Shown here: positions 39,761 to 49,312 of the stretch, piece after piece | How the letters are laid out: every line of letters begins with the position of its first letter | How positions within the stretch are numbered: position 1 is the first letter of the stretch | Assembly (NCBI RefSeq): GCF_006874645.1 | Contig: NZ_CP030082.1 | Coordinates: 434,001-498,000 of the forward strand | Source of the DNA: Bdellovibrio sp. ZAP7 | GTDB lineage: Bacteria > Bdellovibrionota > Bdellovibrionia > Bdellovibrionales > Bdellovibrionaceae | DNA: 64,000 nucleotides | Direction: 5' to 3' | Notes under the pieces: generated by a model | Told to the model about the DNA's origin: nothing | The model's input: only the letters and a program-made list of their open reading frames with translations | Database searches by the model: none | Program-made: the position numbers and the translations under genes

Positions 39761-40288
39761 ATGATCATTTCAACATCGAGATTCGGCCAAGTTGAGCTGA
39801 AACAAGAAGATGTTCTGACTTTTCCGGAAGGTCTATTGGGCTTTGCGGATCTAAGAAAGTTCGTTCTTCTCGATGATCCAAGTGATGAGATCTTCGCTTG
39901 GTTGCAAAGCTGTGAAGCTGCGCAAATCGCATTTCCTGTCCTAGAGCCTGAGTTGTTCGCACCAGCTTACAAAGCTAACCTGACTAAAGGTGACATGGAG
40001 TCGATCAAGCTTTCAGCAACAGACAAAGCGCGCTTCTTCTCTATCGTGACTATCCCTGATGATCCGACACAAATGACTGCAAACTTGAAAGCTCCCGTAG
40101 TGATCAACGTTGCCGAAAAAATTGCTCGTCAGTGTGTTTTGCAAGATAACAACTTGGCGATCCGTGAACCTATCTTCACGAAGCTTCAACAACGTGTTGT
40201 GCAAAATCCTGCAGTGGCGATCAAAAATCAATCCACTGGTATCGATGTAGCGACAAAGCTTCACATCGTAAGAGACGCAGAACTGTAA
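39761..40288 (+). CDS. fliW: Flagellar assembly factor FliW
   Basis: 175 aa; family members are usually about 130-150, so the C-terminal 30 residues are extra. MIISTSRFGQVELKQEDVLTFPEGLLGF is the conserved start; FSIVTIPDDPTQMTANLKAPVVIN and QCVLQDNNLAIREP follow. It binds CsrA and, in other species, flagellin, setting flagellin translation. Flanked by csrA, so the switch is complete here. Ribosome site GGGGGAA. Confidence 0.94.
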   Translation: MIISTSRFGQVELKQEDVLTFPEGLLGFADLRKFVLLDDPSDEIFAWLQSCEAAQIAFPVLEPELFAPAYKANLTKGDMESIKLSATDKARFFSIVTIPDDPTQMTANLKAPVVINVAEKIARQCVLQDNNLAIREPIFTKLQQRVVQNPAVAIKNQSTGIDVATKLHIVRDAEL

Positions 40289-40416
40289 AAGTTAATACAA
40301 CGAATGATATGGAACAGGCTTCGATTAAACACCGAAGCCTTTTTTATTACCCGCGAAAAGCCTTTTCTCCTCGAAGAACCATGTTATCCTTGTGTGACCT
40401 TTGGAGGCTCGATCTG

Positions 40417-41385
40417 ATGAAGTTATGGGGATTCCTGACACTGCTTACAAGCAGTTTCATTCTAACAGCGACACTGCCTGCGATGGCGGCGCCGGTGCCT
40501 CATATCTCCCTGTTTTGGGAAGTTCAGAATTGGGAATCTGTTTTTGGAGTGGTCACTGCAGCGACAGCGAATGAGAAATTCGAAAAAGGCAGCCGCGAAC
40601 TTTTTAAATCTCAAAAAATTGATCTGACTCAGCCCTTTGCCAAAATCGAATTCGACGGCAACAAAGTTCGCATCCAAGGTTTGGATGAACCATTGATCAT
40701 GGGAGCAACAGCGGCGGAGTTCTCTTATCAAAACGTGGCATTCACTTACAAACCAAAGAAAAGTGTAAAGTCCAACTTCGAAGAAATGCGCAAAGTTTGG
40801 AAAGGGTTTCCGGAATTGAATTTTCCAGCAAGTCTTTCAAACCGTAATCTCGCAAGCTCCGAAACTCCCGTGTATGCCACGCTATTTACGATCGTCGGTG
40901 CGGCAGCAACACTGGGTGATACCGGTATCCCTGTCGGTGGTTACTTCGGTTTTAAATGGTACAAAAATTCGGCAGAGCCCATTCTGTTGGAGTGTAGCCC
41001 CGGTAAAAGCGCTCAGGTGAAGGGCAAGGACCGTTTGGTGGTGGAGGCCCTTCCAGATGGTCAGCAAGTATTTTACAGCGAATCTGGAGGCCAAAAGGGC
41101 ATTCAAGGGGAGCTTGAGAAAATCACTCTGCGCGGGAAAGAAAGTTTCGCAATCACCAACGGCAATGAAGCCGTGAATGATTTGCGAATCGCCGATGCAG
41201 TTGAATTAAATAAAAAATTAATGGCGATGAAGACTTTGTGCTCAAATCCTGAAGAAGTTGAACACTTCAACAATTCATCCCGCCGAATCCAGGAAGCTAT
41301 CAATGCAGGAAAAGTAAAGCTTGCCTCTGAACACCGCGCTTCAAACTCGGTCAAAGATCCCGACTCCGTCTCCGGCATCCGCTAA
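40417..41385 (+). CDS. Secreted hypothetical protein
   Basis: 322 aa from ATG 40417, chosen for GGAGG upstream and a signal peptide right after it (MKLWGFLTLLTSSFIL, cleavage near AMA-A). The mature protein has two beta-rich halves: IKFDGNKVRIQG-type strands near 60-110, then a domain with VVGAAATLGDTGIPVGGYFGF and LLECSPGKSAQVKG. A charged C-terminal helix ends it. No family recognised. The longer frame from 40309 is not preferred. Confidence 0.75.
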   Translation: MKLWGFLTLLTSSFILTATLPAMAAPVPHISLFWEVQNWESVFGVVTAATANEKFEKGSRELFKSQKIDLTQPFAKIEFDGNKVRIQGLDEPLIMGATAAEFSYQNVAFTYKPKKSVKSNFEEMRKVWKGFPELNFPASLSNRNLASSETPVYATLFTIVGAAATLGDTGIPVGGYFGFKWYKNSAEPILLECSPGKSAQVKGKDRLVVEALPDGQQVFYSESGGQKGIQGELEKITLRGKESFAITNGNEAVNDLRIADAVELNKKLMAMKTLCSNPEEVEHFNNSSRRIQEAINAGKVKLASEHRASNSVKDPDSVSGIR

Positions 41386-41510
41386 AAAGGTGCCAGGTCC
41401 TGTCTCTTGTCGCATGCCGTGCATTGAATCGCAGTGTGTGTCCAATCCCGGAACCCAACATAATCGTGTGCTCTCTTTTTTCGCGCATGTAAAACACTCG
41501 AGTATTTTTT

Positions 41511-42644
41511 TTAGTAGAAAACTTGCGAGGAGAACATCAATCCGATGACGTCGATAGCGGACTGATTGTTAGCGTTTGGAAGGACTTTATAATAATAAGA
41601 TCCAAGAACGATTTCGTTGGCCCGTTGTTTGATGATTAATCCTGCACTGTAAAGCTGCGCTTCGCTGTTCGCGAGTTTGGAGTAAGCAAGGCCCGCGACT
41701 GGTTGCCACTTGTTTGCGGTAGGCATTTTCCAACCCAAACTGTAGACGAAGTTTTCATCGGATTTTTTATTGTCGCCGTTATAATCTTTCGCATCGCTGC
41801 CGCCGCTATAGGAGACGTCGAAATAGAGTTCTTGCGCTAAAATTTTAAACTTTTGCCCAAGTACCGCTCCGACGGATGAAGTTCTGGAAGGCCTGTATGA
41901 TCTTGATTCCTCTTGGGGAGTTGTGGGAGTTGAAGAGTTCGTTGAAGAGGAGTAGTAAGCACCTTCCGACAAAATAGGTGAACTCTGCAGACTTATATTT
42001 ATTCCTAGGTTGTAAATATCTGTCGGTTTCCAGAGTGCCGCGGCGATTGCCAAGGGTTGGATTTCCTTTTGAAATGTCTGAGAGTATTGTGTTGCTAAGC
42101 TGGTAGGGCCTGTCACCTGTGTGTAGGTATACGTTTCTTGAGTGGTGTAGATACCGCCTAAAGTAAATCCCCAAGCAAGTGTATCATCCCAAGGGCGTCC
42201 ATAAGCGAAACCACCCATTAAAATATTACTCTTGAGTGCAAGGCGCAGCGCCAGATTGTAACCTGTGAGTGGTGACGTATGGCTTTGAGAAACATTAAAG
42301 GCCACGGGATTTGCGATAAATATCGCAGCATGTCCTTTCGCCAAGGGAGACGTTGTGCTGGCCAAGGTTGGACGAATGATCACTGTGGAGCTATTGCCCA
42401 TATTGGGGATTTCAAAACTTTGCTGTTCTAGGGCGTTACCGCTAAGGGTGACGCTGACGTTGTTGTCGTCCAGAAATCCCAAGCCCGCAGGATTATAAAT
42501 TGCATTTCCTGGTGAGGCCGAAAGTGCAGCGCCAGTGTTGGCCATCAAGGCTTCAATATGACCCACCGGAAAAGTCATCTCTGAAAAGCTGAGTTGAGAA
42601 TAAAATAAAGTCGAGCAGAAGATGGCGAATAAGTGAAATCTCAT
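41511..42644 (-). CDS. FadL-like outer-membrane barrel protein
   Basis: 377 aa. Signal peptide MRFHLFAIFCSTLFYSQLSFS. The segment ALMANTGAALSASPGNAIYNPAGLGFLDDNNVSVTLSG resembles the start of OmpP1/FadL proteins (NPAG, N-terminal hatch). Many amphipathic strands follow (LYFDVSYSGGSD, YSLGWKMPTANKWQPVAGLAYSKL), and the chain ends in FSSQVFY, an aromatic barrel end. Likely an outer-membrane channel for hydrophobic solutes; ligand unknown. 12 bp upstream of rmuC on the same strand but downstream in reading order. Confidence 0.75.
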   Translation of the reverse strand: MRFHLFAIFCSTLFYSQLSFSEMTFPVGHIEALMANTGAALSASPGNAIYNPAGLGFLDDNNVSVTLSGNALEQQSFEIPNMGNSSTVIIRPTLASTTSPLAKGHAAIFIANPVAFNVSQSHTSPLTGYNLALRLALKSNILMGGFAYGRPWDDTLAWGFTLGGIYTTQETYTYTQVTGPTSLATQYSQTFQKEIQPLAIAAALWKPTDIYNLGINISLQSSPILSEGAYYSSSTNSSTPTTPQEESRSYRPSRTSSVGAVLGQKFKILAQELYFDVSYSGGSDAKDYNGDNKKSDENFVYSLGWKMPTANKWQPVAGLAYSKLANSEAQLYSAGLIIKQRANEIVLGSYYYKVLPNANNQSAIDVIGLMFSSQVFY

Positions 42645-42656
42645 TCGCCAATTAGA

Positions 42657-43880
42657 CTATGTCGTTTCCAATTGTGGCAAAGATTTTTCAGTTTTTGCGC
42701 CCAGGCGTTTCAAATCTTCGACTTGATCGATCAGATTGCCACGACCGTCGGAAAGCTTTTTAGTGACTTCCTCGTGCGCTTTTTGAGCGGCTCCTAGTTT
42801 TTCTCCAAGGTTTTGGATGTCTTTCAAAAGATTCGCGAATTTTTCGTAAAGCAAGCCACCGCGCTTGGCGATTTCCAAAGCGTTCTTTTCCTGGCGGTCT
42901 TGTTTCCACAAAGCCGTGACCGTTCTGAGTGTCGCGAGCAATGTCGTGGGGCTGACGATCGCTATATTGCGCTCCCAAGCGTATTGGAAGATGTCTGGTT
43001 TCAATTTAAATGCCAAAGCAAATGCTGGTTCCAAAGGCATGAACAGGATCACGAAGTCTGGAGAAATCAATTTATCAGCCGCGTGATATTTTTTCTCGGA
43101 CAAACCGTCGATGTGTTTTTTCAAAGAATCGATATGGAATTTCCCGAACCGTTCTTGCTCTTCCAAGGTTTCAGCTGACGAGTATTGTTCGTAGGCCACC
43201 AAAGTCATTTTAGAATCCACGATCAAGTGTTTGCTGTCTGGAAGGTTCACAATCACGTCAGGACGAAGCATCTGACCGTCTTCACCACGCAGATCCATAT
43301 CCACGCCTTGAACGACGTATTCTTCGCCTTTGCGCAGGCCCGAACGTTCCAAGATATTTTCCAGGATCAACTCGCCCCAATTGCCTTGGGTTTTTGTTTC
43401 GCCTTTAAGGGCCTTGGTCAAATTCTGAGTTTCCGTGGACATCACTTTGTTCAGTTCCATTAACTTTGTCAGCTCGCCACGCAAAACACCGCGCTCGGAA
43501 CGTTCCGTGGAGTAGGATTCTTCGACTTTCTTTTCAAAGTCTTTGATGCGTTCTTTAAGTGGCTCCAAAACAGAAGCTATATTTTTGTGATTTTGATCGG
43601 TGAACTTTGCGGACTTTTCTTCAAAAATCTTTTGAGCCATGTTCTCAAACTGAGTGTTCATGCGGTTTGCGAGTTCTTCTTGCTGTTTGCGAGCTTCACT
43701 CATGAGAGATTTAGATTCACTGAGGTTCTGCGTCAGAAGTTCGTTCTTCATTTGCAAAGATTGAACATCCGCCAGGAGCTGGGACTTTTCAGCCATCGCC
43801 TGTGCTTTAGATTTGAAATAAACGATTACTCCGGCAATCAATGCGCCTGCAAAAAAAGCGATCAGGGTTACAAAGTTCAC
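42657..43880 (-). CDS. rmuC: DNA recombination protein RmuC
   Basis: 407 aa from a GTG at 43880, chosen because AGGAGG lies 6 bp upstream. The ATG at 43919 would add 13 basic residues and lacks a ribosome site. An N-terminal membrane helix (FVTLIAFFAGALIAGVIVYF) is followed by a long coiled coil to about residue 120. The RmuC nuclease-like core follows: GNWGELILENILERSGLRKGEEY, RPDVIVNLPDSKHLIVDSKMTLVAYEQY, PDFVILFMPLEPAFALAF. It limits inversion at repeats in E. coli. Confidence 0.94.
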   Translation of the reverse strand: MNFVTLIAFFAGALIAGVIVYFKSKAQAMAEKSQLLADVQSLQMKNELLTQNLSESKSLMSEARKQQEELANRMNTQFENMAQKIFEEKSAKFTDQNHKNIASVLEPLKERIKDFEKKVEESYSTERSERGVLRGELTKLMELNKVMSTETQNLTKALKGETKTQGNWGELILENILERSGLRKGEEYVVQGVDMDLRGEDGQMLRPDVIVNLPDSKHLIVDSKMTLVAYEQYSSAETLEEQERFGKFHIDSLKKHIDGLSEKKYHAADKLISPDFVILFMPLEPAFALAFKLKPDIFQYAWERNIAIVSPTTLLATLRTVTALWKQDRQEKNALEIAKRGGLLYEKFANLLKDIQNLGEKLGAAQKAHEEVTKKLSDGRGNLIDQVEDLKRLGAKTEKSLPQLETT

Positions 43881-43963
43881 GCGGTTCCTCCTGTTGGGTT
43901 CACGAATCAGATTTGCCATTAGAAGTGCTTTTGGTCACACGAAAAACGGTGTATGATGCGCCC

Positions 43964-44842
43964 ATGAGTCAAATTAAGAGTGTTCTTTTAGCTTTCCGCC
44001 CAAAAACTCTGACTGCAGCCTTGGTTCCGTGCCTGGCTGCCACAGCCCTGGTTAAAGCCATTGGTCTTTCTTGGGACGGGCAGGTTTTATTTTTCGCCTT
44101 GGCGGCGTCATTCCTTATCCAAATCGGCACAAATTTAGTGAACGATGCGGTGGATTTCAAAAAAGGTGCTGATACAGAAAAGCGTATTGGTCCACAACGT
44201 ATCACTCAGGCCGGAATTCTTTCCGCCAACCAAGTGATGGCCTTGGGCTCATTGTGTTTTGCTTTGGCGATTGCCTGTGGGATTCCGTTGGTGATGAAAG
44301 GTGGCATGGTTATCGTGGTAATCGGGATCGCTTCGGTATTAATGGGCTACTCCTACACCGCGGGGCCGTTCCCTTTGGCTTACCTGGGGCTGGGTGATCT
44401 GTTTGTGATCCTGTTCTTTGGTTTGTTGGCGGTCATGGGTATGGTGTTTTTAAATACTGGTGACTGGATGATGGAGGCCTTTGTTTTGGGACTGCAAATT
44501 GGTTTCCATGCAACGACCTTGATTGCCATCAACAATCTTCGCGACCATACCGGGGACCGCCTGGTGAATAAGAAAACCTTGGCCGTTCGTTTCGGAGTTA
44601 AGTTTTCTCGCTATGAAATCGCAGCCATGGCGTTCTTGCCATTTGTGTTGAATTTGTACTGGTGGTTTGAGGGTTATAAGATCGCAGCCATCGTTCCGAT
44701 GTTTGCATTGCCTTTGGCGGTCAAGTTAACAAAAAATGTTTTCAATACTGAGCCGGGACCTGTTTATAATAAGTTTCTGGGCCAGGCAGCAGGCCTGCAT
44801 TTGGTCTTTGGACTTTTAATCACCTTAGGATTTGCACTTTGA
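43964..44842 (+). CDS. menA: 1,4-dihydroxy-2-naphthoate polyprenyltransferase MenA
   Basis: 292 aa from ATG 43964. It attaches the isoprenoid tail in menaquinone synthesis, in the inner membrane. Asp-rich motif 1 is NLVNDAVDFKKGADTEKR (61-70); motif 2 is NNLRDHTGDRLVNKKTLAVRFG. Eight or so hydrophobic segments fit UbiA proteins. The longer frame from 43841 overlaps rmuC and is not used. Its stop overlaps the menC start (TTGA). Confidence 0.94.
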   Translation: MSQIKSVLLAFRPKTLTAALVPCLAATALVKAIGLSWDGQVLFFALAASFLIQIGTNLVNDAVDFKKGADTEKRIGPQRITQAGILSANQVMALGSLCFALAIACGIPLVMKGGMVIVVIGIASVLMGYSYTAGPFPLAYLGLGDLFVILFFGLLAVMGMVFLNTGDWMMEAFVLGLQIGFHATTLIAINNLRDHTGDRLVNKKTLAVRFGVKFSRYEIAAMAFLPFVLNLYWWFEGYKIAAIVPMFALPLAVKLTKNVFNTEPGPVYNKFLGQAAGLHLVFGLLITLGFAL

Positions 44843-45825
44843 TCAAACTTAGCTACTACGAATATGTACTGACGCCATTTACTACTTTGAACGCAGTCAG
44901 CGCAGGTCTTCCTCGCCGCGGAGCCTTGATCAAAGTGGAATGGCCTCAGGGATTCGTAGGCTATGGTGATTTGCACCCTTGGCCAGAACTTGGTGACACT
45001 CCATTGGATGAGCAATTGGCGGCGTTGAAAAAAGGCCGCATTTCTGCGCAAATGGAGCAAACGATTTGGCTGGCTCGCAAAGATGCGAACCTTCGTAAAA
45101 AAGGTAAAACCATTCTGACAGCTGGCGAGAAAGTTCGTAACAACTTTCTGGTTTCTAATTCCGCAGAAATTGTTCCGGGTTTCCTGGATGAATTAAAAAG
45201 ACAATCTTACTCGACAATCAAATTGAAAGTCGGCCGTGACCTGGCTGCAGAAGCCACAGCGATCACTCGCATGGCTGCGGCGGGTTTTAAAATCCGTCTG
45301 GATTTTAATGGCACGGGCAGTTGGCAGATTTTCGAAAAATTCTTTTCCGGTCTGACAGCACAGGAAAAAGTTTGGATCGAATATGTTGAAGATCCATTCC
45401 CTTATGAAGCAGACACTTGGGCTGACGCTAAAAAACTGGTGAAGGTCGCGTGCGATGCCCCCTATGAAAAAGTCGATTGGGAAAACTCCGCAAAAGTTCC
45501 CTTTGATATTCTGGTTATTAAGCCTGCCAAGATGGATGTCGATAAAGCGATCGAGCGCTGCAAGAAGTTTAATTTGAAAGCGACAGTCACAAGCTACATG
45601 GATCATCCAGTGGGTTCACTGGGAGCCTTGGCTGTGGCAATGGAGTGTAAAGAGCTTTACCCCAACATCATGCTCGATGCAGGTTGCTTGACCTATCGCT
45701 CGTATCAAATGGATCAATTTGCGGCGAACATCAATACAACGGGACCTTTTCTTTCCAACGTTAAAGGAACTGGCATTGGGTTTGATCTTTTGCTTAGAGA
45801 TTTGCCGTGGCAGAAACTCAATTAA
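44839..45825 (+). CDS. menC: o-Succinylbenzoate synthase MenC (enolase superfamily)
   Basis: 328 aa from a TTG overlapping the menA stop. It dehydrates SHCHC to o-succinylbenzoate. Enolase-superfamily residues: KLKVGRD (Lys128, Lys130), RLDFNGTGS (Asp155), YVEDPFPYE (Glu184), ACDAPYEK (Asp206) and DILVIKPAKMD (Lys228). Activity as OSBS is inferred from the position between menA and menE. Overlaps menE by 19 bp. Confidence 0.9.
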   Translation: MIKLSYYEYVLTPFTTLNAVSAGLPRRGALIKVEWPQGFVGYGDLHPWPELGDTPLDEQLAALKKGRISAQMEQTIWLARKDANLRKKGKTILTAGEKVRNNFLVSNSAEIVPGFLDELKRQSYSTIKLKVGRDLAAEATAITRMAAAGFKIRLDFNGTGSWQIFEKFFSGLTAQEKVWIEYVEDPFPYEADTWADAKKLVKVACDAPYEKVDWENSAKVPFDILVIKPAKMDVDKAIERCKKFNLKATVTSYMDHPVGSLGALAVAMECKELYPNIMLDAGCLTYRSYQMDQFAANINTTGPFLSNVKGTGIGFDLLLRDLPWQKLN

Positions 45826-46967
45826 GCCAGGAGCTTTACTCTGACGACAATCTGATTTTACTGAATCCTCGTTGGCCCCAGAGTGATTATAATAATTTAA
45901 AAAAATTAGCAGAAACTGCCCAAGCAGAGCGTGGCTTAAAAGGCCACGTGTGGATTGCAACCTCTGGTTCCACCGCAGAATCTGCGAGTGCTACGAAGCT
46001 GGTCGCTCTTTCCAAAAAAGCCCTGATGGCATCTGCGAAATCCGTGAATCAGCATTTGTGCGCCACCAATCAAGACGTGTGGACTCAGGTTCTTCCACAT
46101 TTTCATGTGGGTGGTTTTGGTATTGAAGTGCGAGCTTTGTTGTCCGATGCTCGCGTGGTGCCAGCATTGAAAGACGGACGATGGGACGTGGATTTCTTTT
46201 ACGATGTTTTAGTAAAAGAAAAATGCACACTTTCGGCTTTGGTACCGACACAAGTTTTTGATTTGGTGGAAAAGGGATACAAATCTCCAGCCTCCTTGCG
46301 AGCGATCGTTGTCGGTGGGGGAGCCTTGGAAGTTTCATTGTATGAAAAAGCCCGTGCGATGGGGTGGCCACTTTTACCAAGTTACGGAATGACCGAGACA
46401 GCGTCACAGATTGCGACGGCGTCTTTGGAATCGCTTAAGGAATCCGTCTATCCTGAAATTGAATTATTGTCCCACGCTCAAGCTAAAACCAATTCCGCGG
46501 GATTCTTAGAAGTCACTGCGGAATCCCTGTTCACGTGTTATGCGCAAAATACCTCGGAAGGTATCAAGCACTGGGATCCTAAAAATGGAATCTGGTTCAC
46601 GACGGAAGATCGCGGTGAGGTTCAAGGAAATGCCCTCAAGATTTTCGGTCGCAGTAAGGATTATATCAAGATCGGTGGAGAGGGGACGAACGTCGCAAGA
46701 CTTCGTGCTTTGTTAGAGCAATCTGCCTTGGACTTAAATCCCCAGTGGCCGATGCATGTAACGTTGTTAGATATGCCATCGGAGCGTTTAGGTTCAGAAA
46801 TTCATATGGTTAGCACTTTGCCATCAGAGGCGAACCTAAAGATTGCTGAATCGTATAGTGCAAAAGTTTTGCCGTTTGAAAAAATAAGACAGACCCATGT
46901 TGTCGCGGGAATTCCCCGCAGTGATCTGGGAAAGATTTTGTGGCAGCAGCTAAAGAAATTATTGTAG
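45807..46967 (+). CDS. menE: o-Succinylbenzoate-CoA ligase MenE
   Basis: 386 aa from a GTG inside the end of menC. It activates o-succinylbenzoate as CoA ester. Adenylate-forming motifs: IATSGSTAESASATKLVALS (A3, with an insert before the Lys), LPSYGMTETASQ (A5), FTTEDRGEVQGN (A7), GRSKDYIKIGGEGTNV (A8), GIPRSDLGKILW (A10). Shorter than the usual MenE of about 450-490 aa: the first N-terminal subdomain is reduced. Confidence 0.9.
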   Translation: MAETQLSQELYSDDNLILLNPRWPQSDYNNLKKLAETAQAERGLKGHVWIATSGSTAESASATKLVALSKKALMASAKSVNQHLCATNQDVWTQVLPHFHVGGFGIEVRALLSDARVVPALKDGRWDVDFFYDVLVKEKCTLSALVPTQVFDLVEKGYKSPASLRAIVVGGGALEVSLYEKARAMGWPLLPSYGMTETASQIATASLESLKESVYPEIELLSHAQAKTNSAGFLEVTAESLFTCYAQNTSEGIKHWDPKNGIWFTTEDRGEVQGNALKIFGRSKDYIKIGGEGTNVARLRALLEQSALDLNPQWPMHVTLLDMPSERLGSEIHMVSTLPSEANLKIAESYSAKVLPFEKIRQTHVVAGIPRSDLGKILWQQLKKLL

Positions 46968-46976
46968 GAGTAAGCG

Positions 46977-47282
46977 ATGATTCGCAAAGAAGAAAATCCC
47001 TGGAGTGATGCCCTTGTTATGATTTGCACGAAGTGCGGCAAGTCTATCTCTGGTATGAAAGAAGCGAATGTCGCAGAAAATTTAAAAATGTTTTATAAAA
47101 AAAGCCTGAAAGACAGCGGCGACGGTAAAAAGATCCGTGTCGTGACTTCAAGCTGTTTGGATATTTGCATCGATGAGTTTCAAGCGATCACAGTCGCATC
47201 AAACGATAAGACTGAAAGCTTTATCATGCATCCTGAAAAAGACCGCGATGCTTTCTTAGAGCTTCTAAAAGAGAAGCTCTAA
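46977..47282 (+). CDS. Thioredoxin-like [2Fe-2S] ferredoxin-type protein
   Basis: 101 aa. Two Cys pairs: CTKCGKSISG (Cys17, Cys20) and SSCLDICIDEFQAITV (Cys60, Cys64). The second is the C-x3-C of thioredoxin-like 2Fe-2S ferredoxins; the first pair is C-x2-C where the family has one Cys about 12 residues before other elements. It may bind 2Fe-2S or zinc. Starts 9 bp after menE (AGGAGTAAGCG), so it is probably cotranscribed with the men genes. Stops overlap those of the convergent lipoprotein gene. Confidence 0.7.
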   Translation: MIRKEENPWSDALVMICTKCGKSISGMKEANVAENLKMFYKKSLKDSGDGKKIRVVTSSCLDICIDEFQAITVASNDKTESFIMHPEKDRDAFLELLKEKL

Positions 47283-49207
47283 GGGCCTGTCACAGAGAAG
47301 TTTCCATACATAATTGGCAAAGTTAACAAGCCTGTCCCATTGAATATCAATGACAGGCTTGAGCCAGAGTATGAGCTGGAAAGTTTGATATAGAATTTAT
47401 ACTGATTTGAGTTGTATGGGGCGATCGGAGCATACACATTCTCTGCAAATGCCGTCGATGAGCAGCTTGAATCCGTATACAACGTCACATCACCCGCGGC
47501 GGCACCGGAGCTATTCGAGAATGCCAAGTTAATTGGGTTTAAGGCCGGAATAATTCCCGCATAGTCATTTAAAGTCAGCATCACATAATTGCAGCTGCCT
47601 TTAGCCAGTGTATAGCTTGGTGCTGTTTCAAATCCAAACCCTGTTGCAACCACACTGACGCTAACTTCACGAGAGACCGGGTTCATTCCCGTCGCAGTCA
47701 TAGTGATGACGCTTGTGGAGTTTTGTCCTGCCGAAGATTTCACGTAAACCTTCGACATCACGGCACCCTGAGTAACTACAAGATTTGAAAGTGCATTCGT
47801 ACAGTTTGAGTCGGAGTAAAATTCCAGACCTGCTACAGTAGAGCTCGAAGAGAAATTAAAAGTATAGTCTTTATCCGCGGGAACGGGCGTCCAATTTCCA
47901 TTCGCAGTTACAACTGTATAAGGACTGCAATAGCTGCGACTGACAGTCGTCGGACCCCAGAAATCCACGTTCGCAATTGTTGTTTTGTTAGATAGATCCA
48001 CGCGTACCGGGAATGACGGGTTGTCATAGTTGGCATCGCTGACCGTGTAGTTCACTTCGACTTTAGTGAAATTCGTCGTCGAAGTGGTGTTGCCTGGTTC
48101 ATATCTCACGTAAATTTTTGATTGGCTTACGTATGACGCGAAAAACACGGAGCTTGTTTTTGAACTCGAGTTACAATCATCCGCGGTATAGAAAAGCAAT
48201 TTCGCATCGGAAGGAGCCAGCGTCAGACTGATTGAATCGGTCATACTTCCTGAAGTCTTGTTGTAATCCAAGCGCTGCATCGTGATCGGATAGCAAACAT
48301 TTTTATACAATGTGCCTGGAGCATCCGTCATCGAAATGAAACGATGAGACGACGCAGGATCACGCAACGTTACAGGTGTCGCGGCCGTCGCAGCTGTTAG
48401 TCCGCCCGAAAGCGAAGTCACCGTAAAACCAAGAACCGTATCTATCGGAGTCGTCGGCATTTTGACATAAATCTGCAACTGACTTTTATTCGCGGCGATT
48501 GTGAATGATGTTTGCGGGCTGTAACTTGAAGAGCAATCCGCGATTGATTTATAGGTCGAAATGCTTGTGCCTGCCGGAGGATTTACAGAGAACGTGGCTG
48601 CTGTGCCCGTTGAAGTTTCATTTCCGTTCGCGTCAGTTACAAACACAGTGAACATCTCACACTGTCCAGCGCCACCAAAGTCTTTTGGGAAAATTTTGCG
48701 CAAAGCAAGTTTCGCAGCCGAGCCGACATTTTCTCCCGAACCTTTTTTAGGATCAGGTATTGTTAGGGTGCGAGTATCACCAAAGAAAGTGGAACCTTTA
48801 ATATAAATGTTATCCACCGAAGAAGAATCACTGTTCACCGTGATTCCCCAGATGCTGAGCAAATCTGCGGCTGTCACATAAATATCAAACTTACCATCAG
48901 AGCAATCGTTGTCATTGGTAACGCTGCCCAAAGTGGTATTAGAAGTGTCTGGAGATGTTGGAGCCGAGTGATAATTGATGTCATCAAAGCTGATAACCAC
49001 GGGACCCACCCGTGGATCGCAGGTGCCTGTGATCTCAACGTAATTTTGCGTATCCATGTCTTGATCGAACGGACTTGAGCTTGTCAAAACAGGCGCCGCC
49101 AGTTTTCTACCCAACGTAGAAACTGAAACCGCCGGGTCTTCACAGCCCGCTAAAAAGGTCGTCGCAGCGATCAAAAATAACAGTGGTTTGCAGGTTACGT
49201 TCACCAT
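47279..49207 (-). CDS. Large hypothetical lipoprotein with repeated beta domains
   Basis: 642 aa. Lipobox FLAGC (Cys22). The rest is Ser/Thr/Asn-rich and beta-type. Four or more repeated segments of the form SIADCSSSYSPQTSFTIAANKSQLQIYVKMP recur, each with a SDxNC or DDCNSS-type Cys and a YVK strand (FYSDSNCTNALSN, FYTADDCNSSSKTS, LYTDSSCSSTAFA). These look like tandem Ig-like surface domains. No named family recognised. Likely surface-exposed; adhesion is a guess. Confidence 0.8.
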   Translation of the reverse strand: MVNVTCKPLLFLIAATTFLAGCEDPAVSVSTLGRKLAAPVLTSSSPFDQDMDTQNYVEITGTCDPRVGPVVISFDDINYHSAPTSPDTSNTTLGSVTNDNDCSDGKFDIYVTAADLLSIWGITVNSDSSSVDNIYIKGSTFFGDTRTLTIPDPKKGSGENVGSAAKLALRKIFPKDFGGAGQCEMFTVFVTDANGNETSTGTAATFSVNPPAGTSISTYKSIADCSSSYSPQTSFTIAANKSQLQIYVKMPTTPIDTVLGFTVTSLSGGLTAATAATPVTLRDPASSHRFISMTDAPGTLYKNVCYPITMQRLDYNKTSGSMTDSISLTLAPSDAKLLFYTADDCNSSSKTSSVFFASYVSQSKIYVRYEPGNTTSTTNFTKVEVNYTVSDANYDNPSFPVRVDLSNKTTIANVDFWGPTTVSRSYCSPYTVVTANGNWTPVPADKDYTFNFSSSSTVAGLEFYSDSNCTNALSNLVVTQGAVMSKVYVKSSAGQNSTSVITMTATGMNPVSREVSVSVVATGFGFETAPSYTLAKGSCNYVMLTLNDYAGIIPALNPINLAFSNSSGAAAGDVTLYTDSSCSSTAFAENVYAPIAPYNSNQYKFYIKLSSSYSGSSLSLIFNGTGLLTLPIMYGNFSVTGP

Positions 49208-49312
49208 GCATTACTCTTCGACGTCCAAACCTTTTGTCTTAAGACTTAGATTGAGAAACTTTCAGATTGTAAGGAAGTTGCAAGAACCGCGTTTCGAAAT
49301 GAGACGGGGAAA

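Noticed and set aside
41386-41510. Text GGTGCCAGGTCCTGTCTC after the gene at 40417 as a REP/transposon end
   Set aside because: It resembles motifs seen near REP-type elements, but there is only one copy here and no inverted partner, so it cannot be supported.
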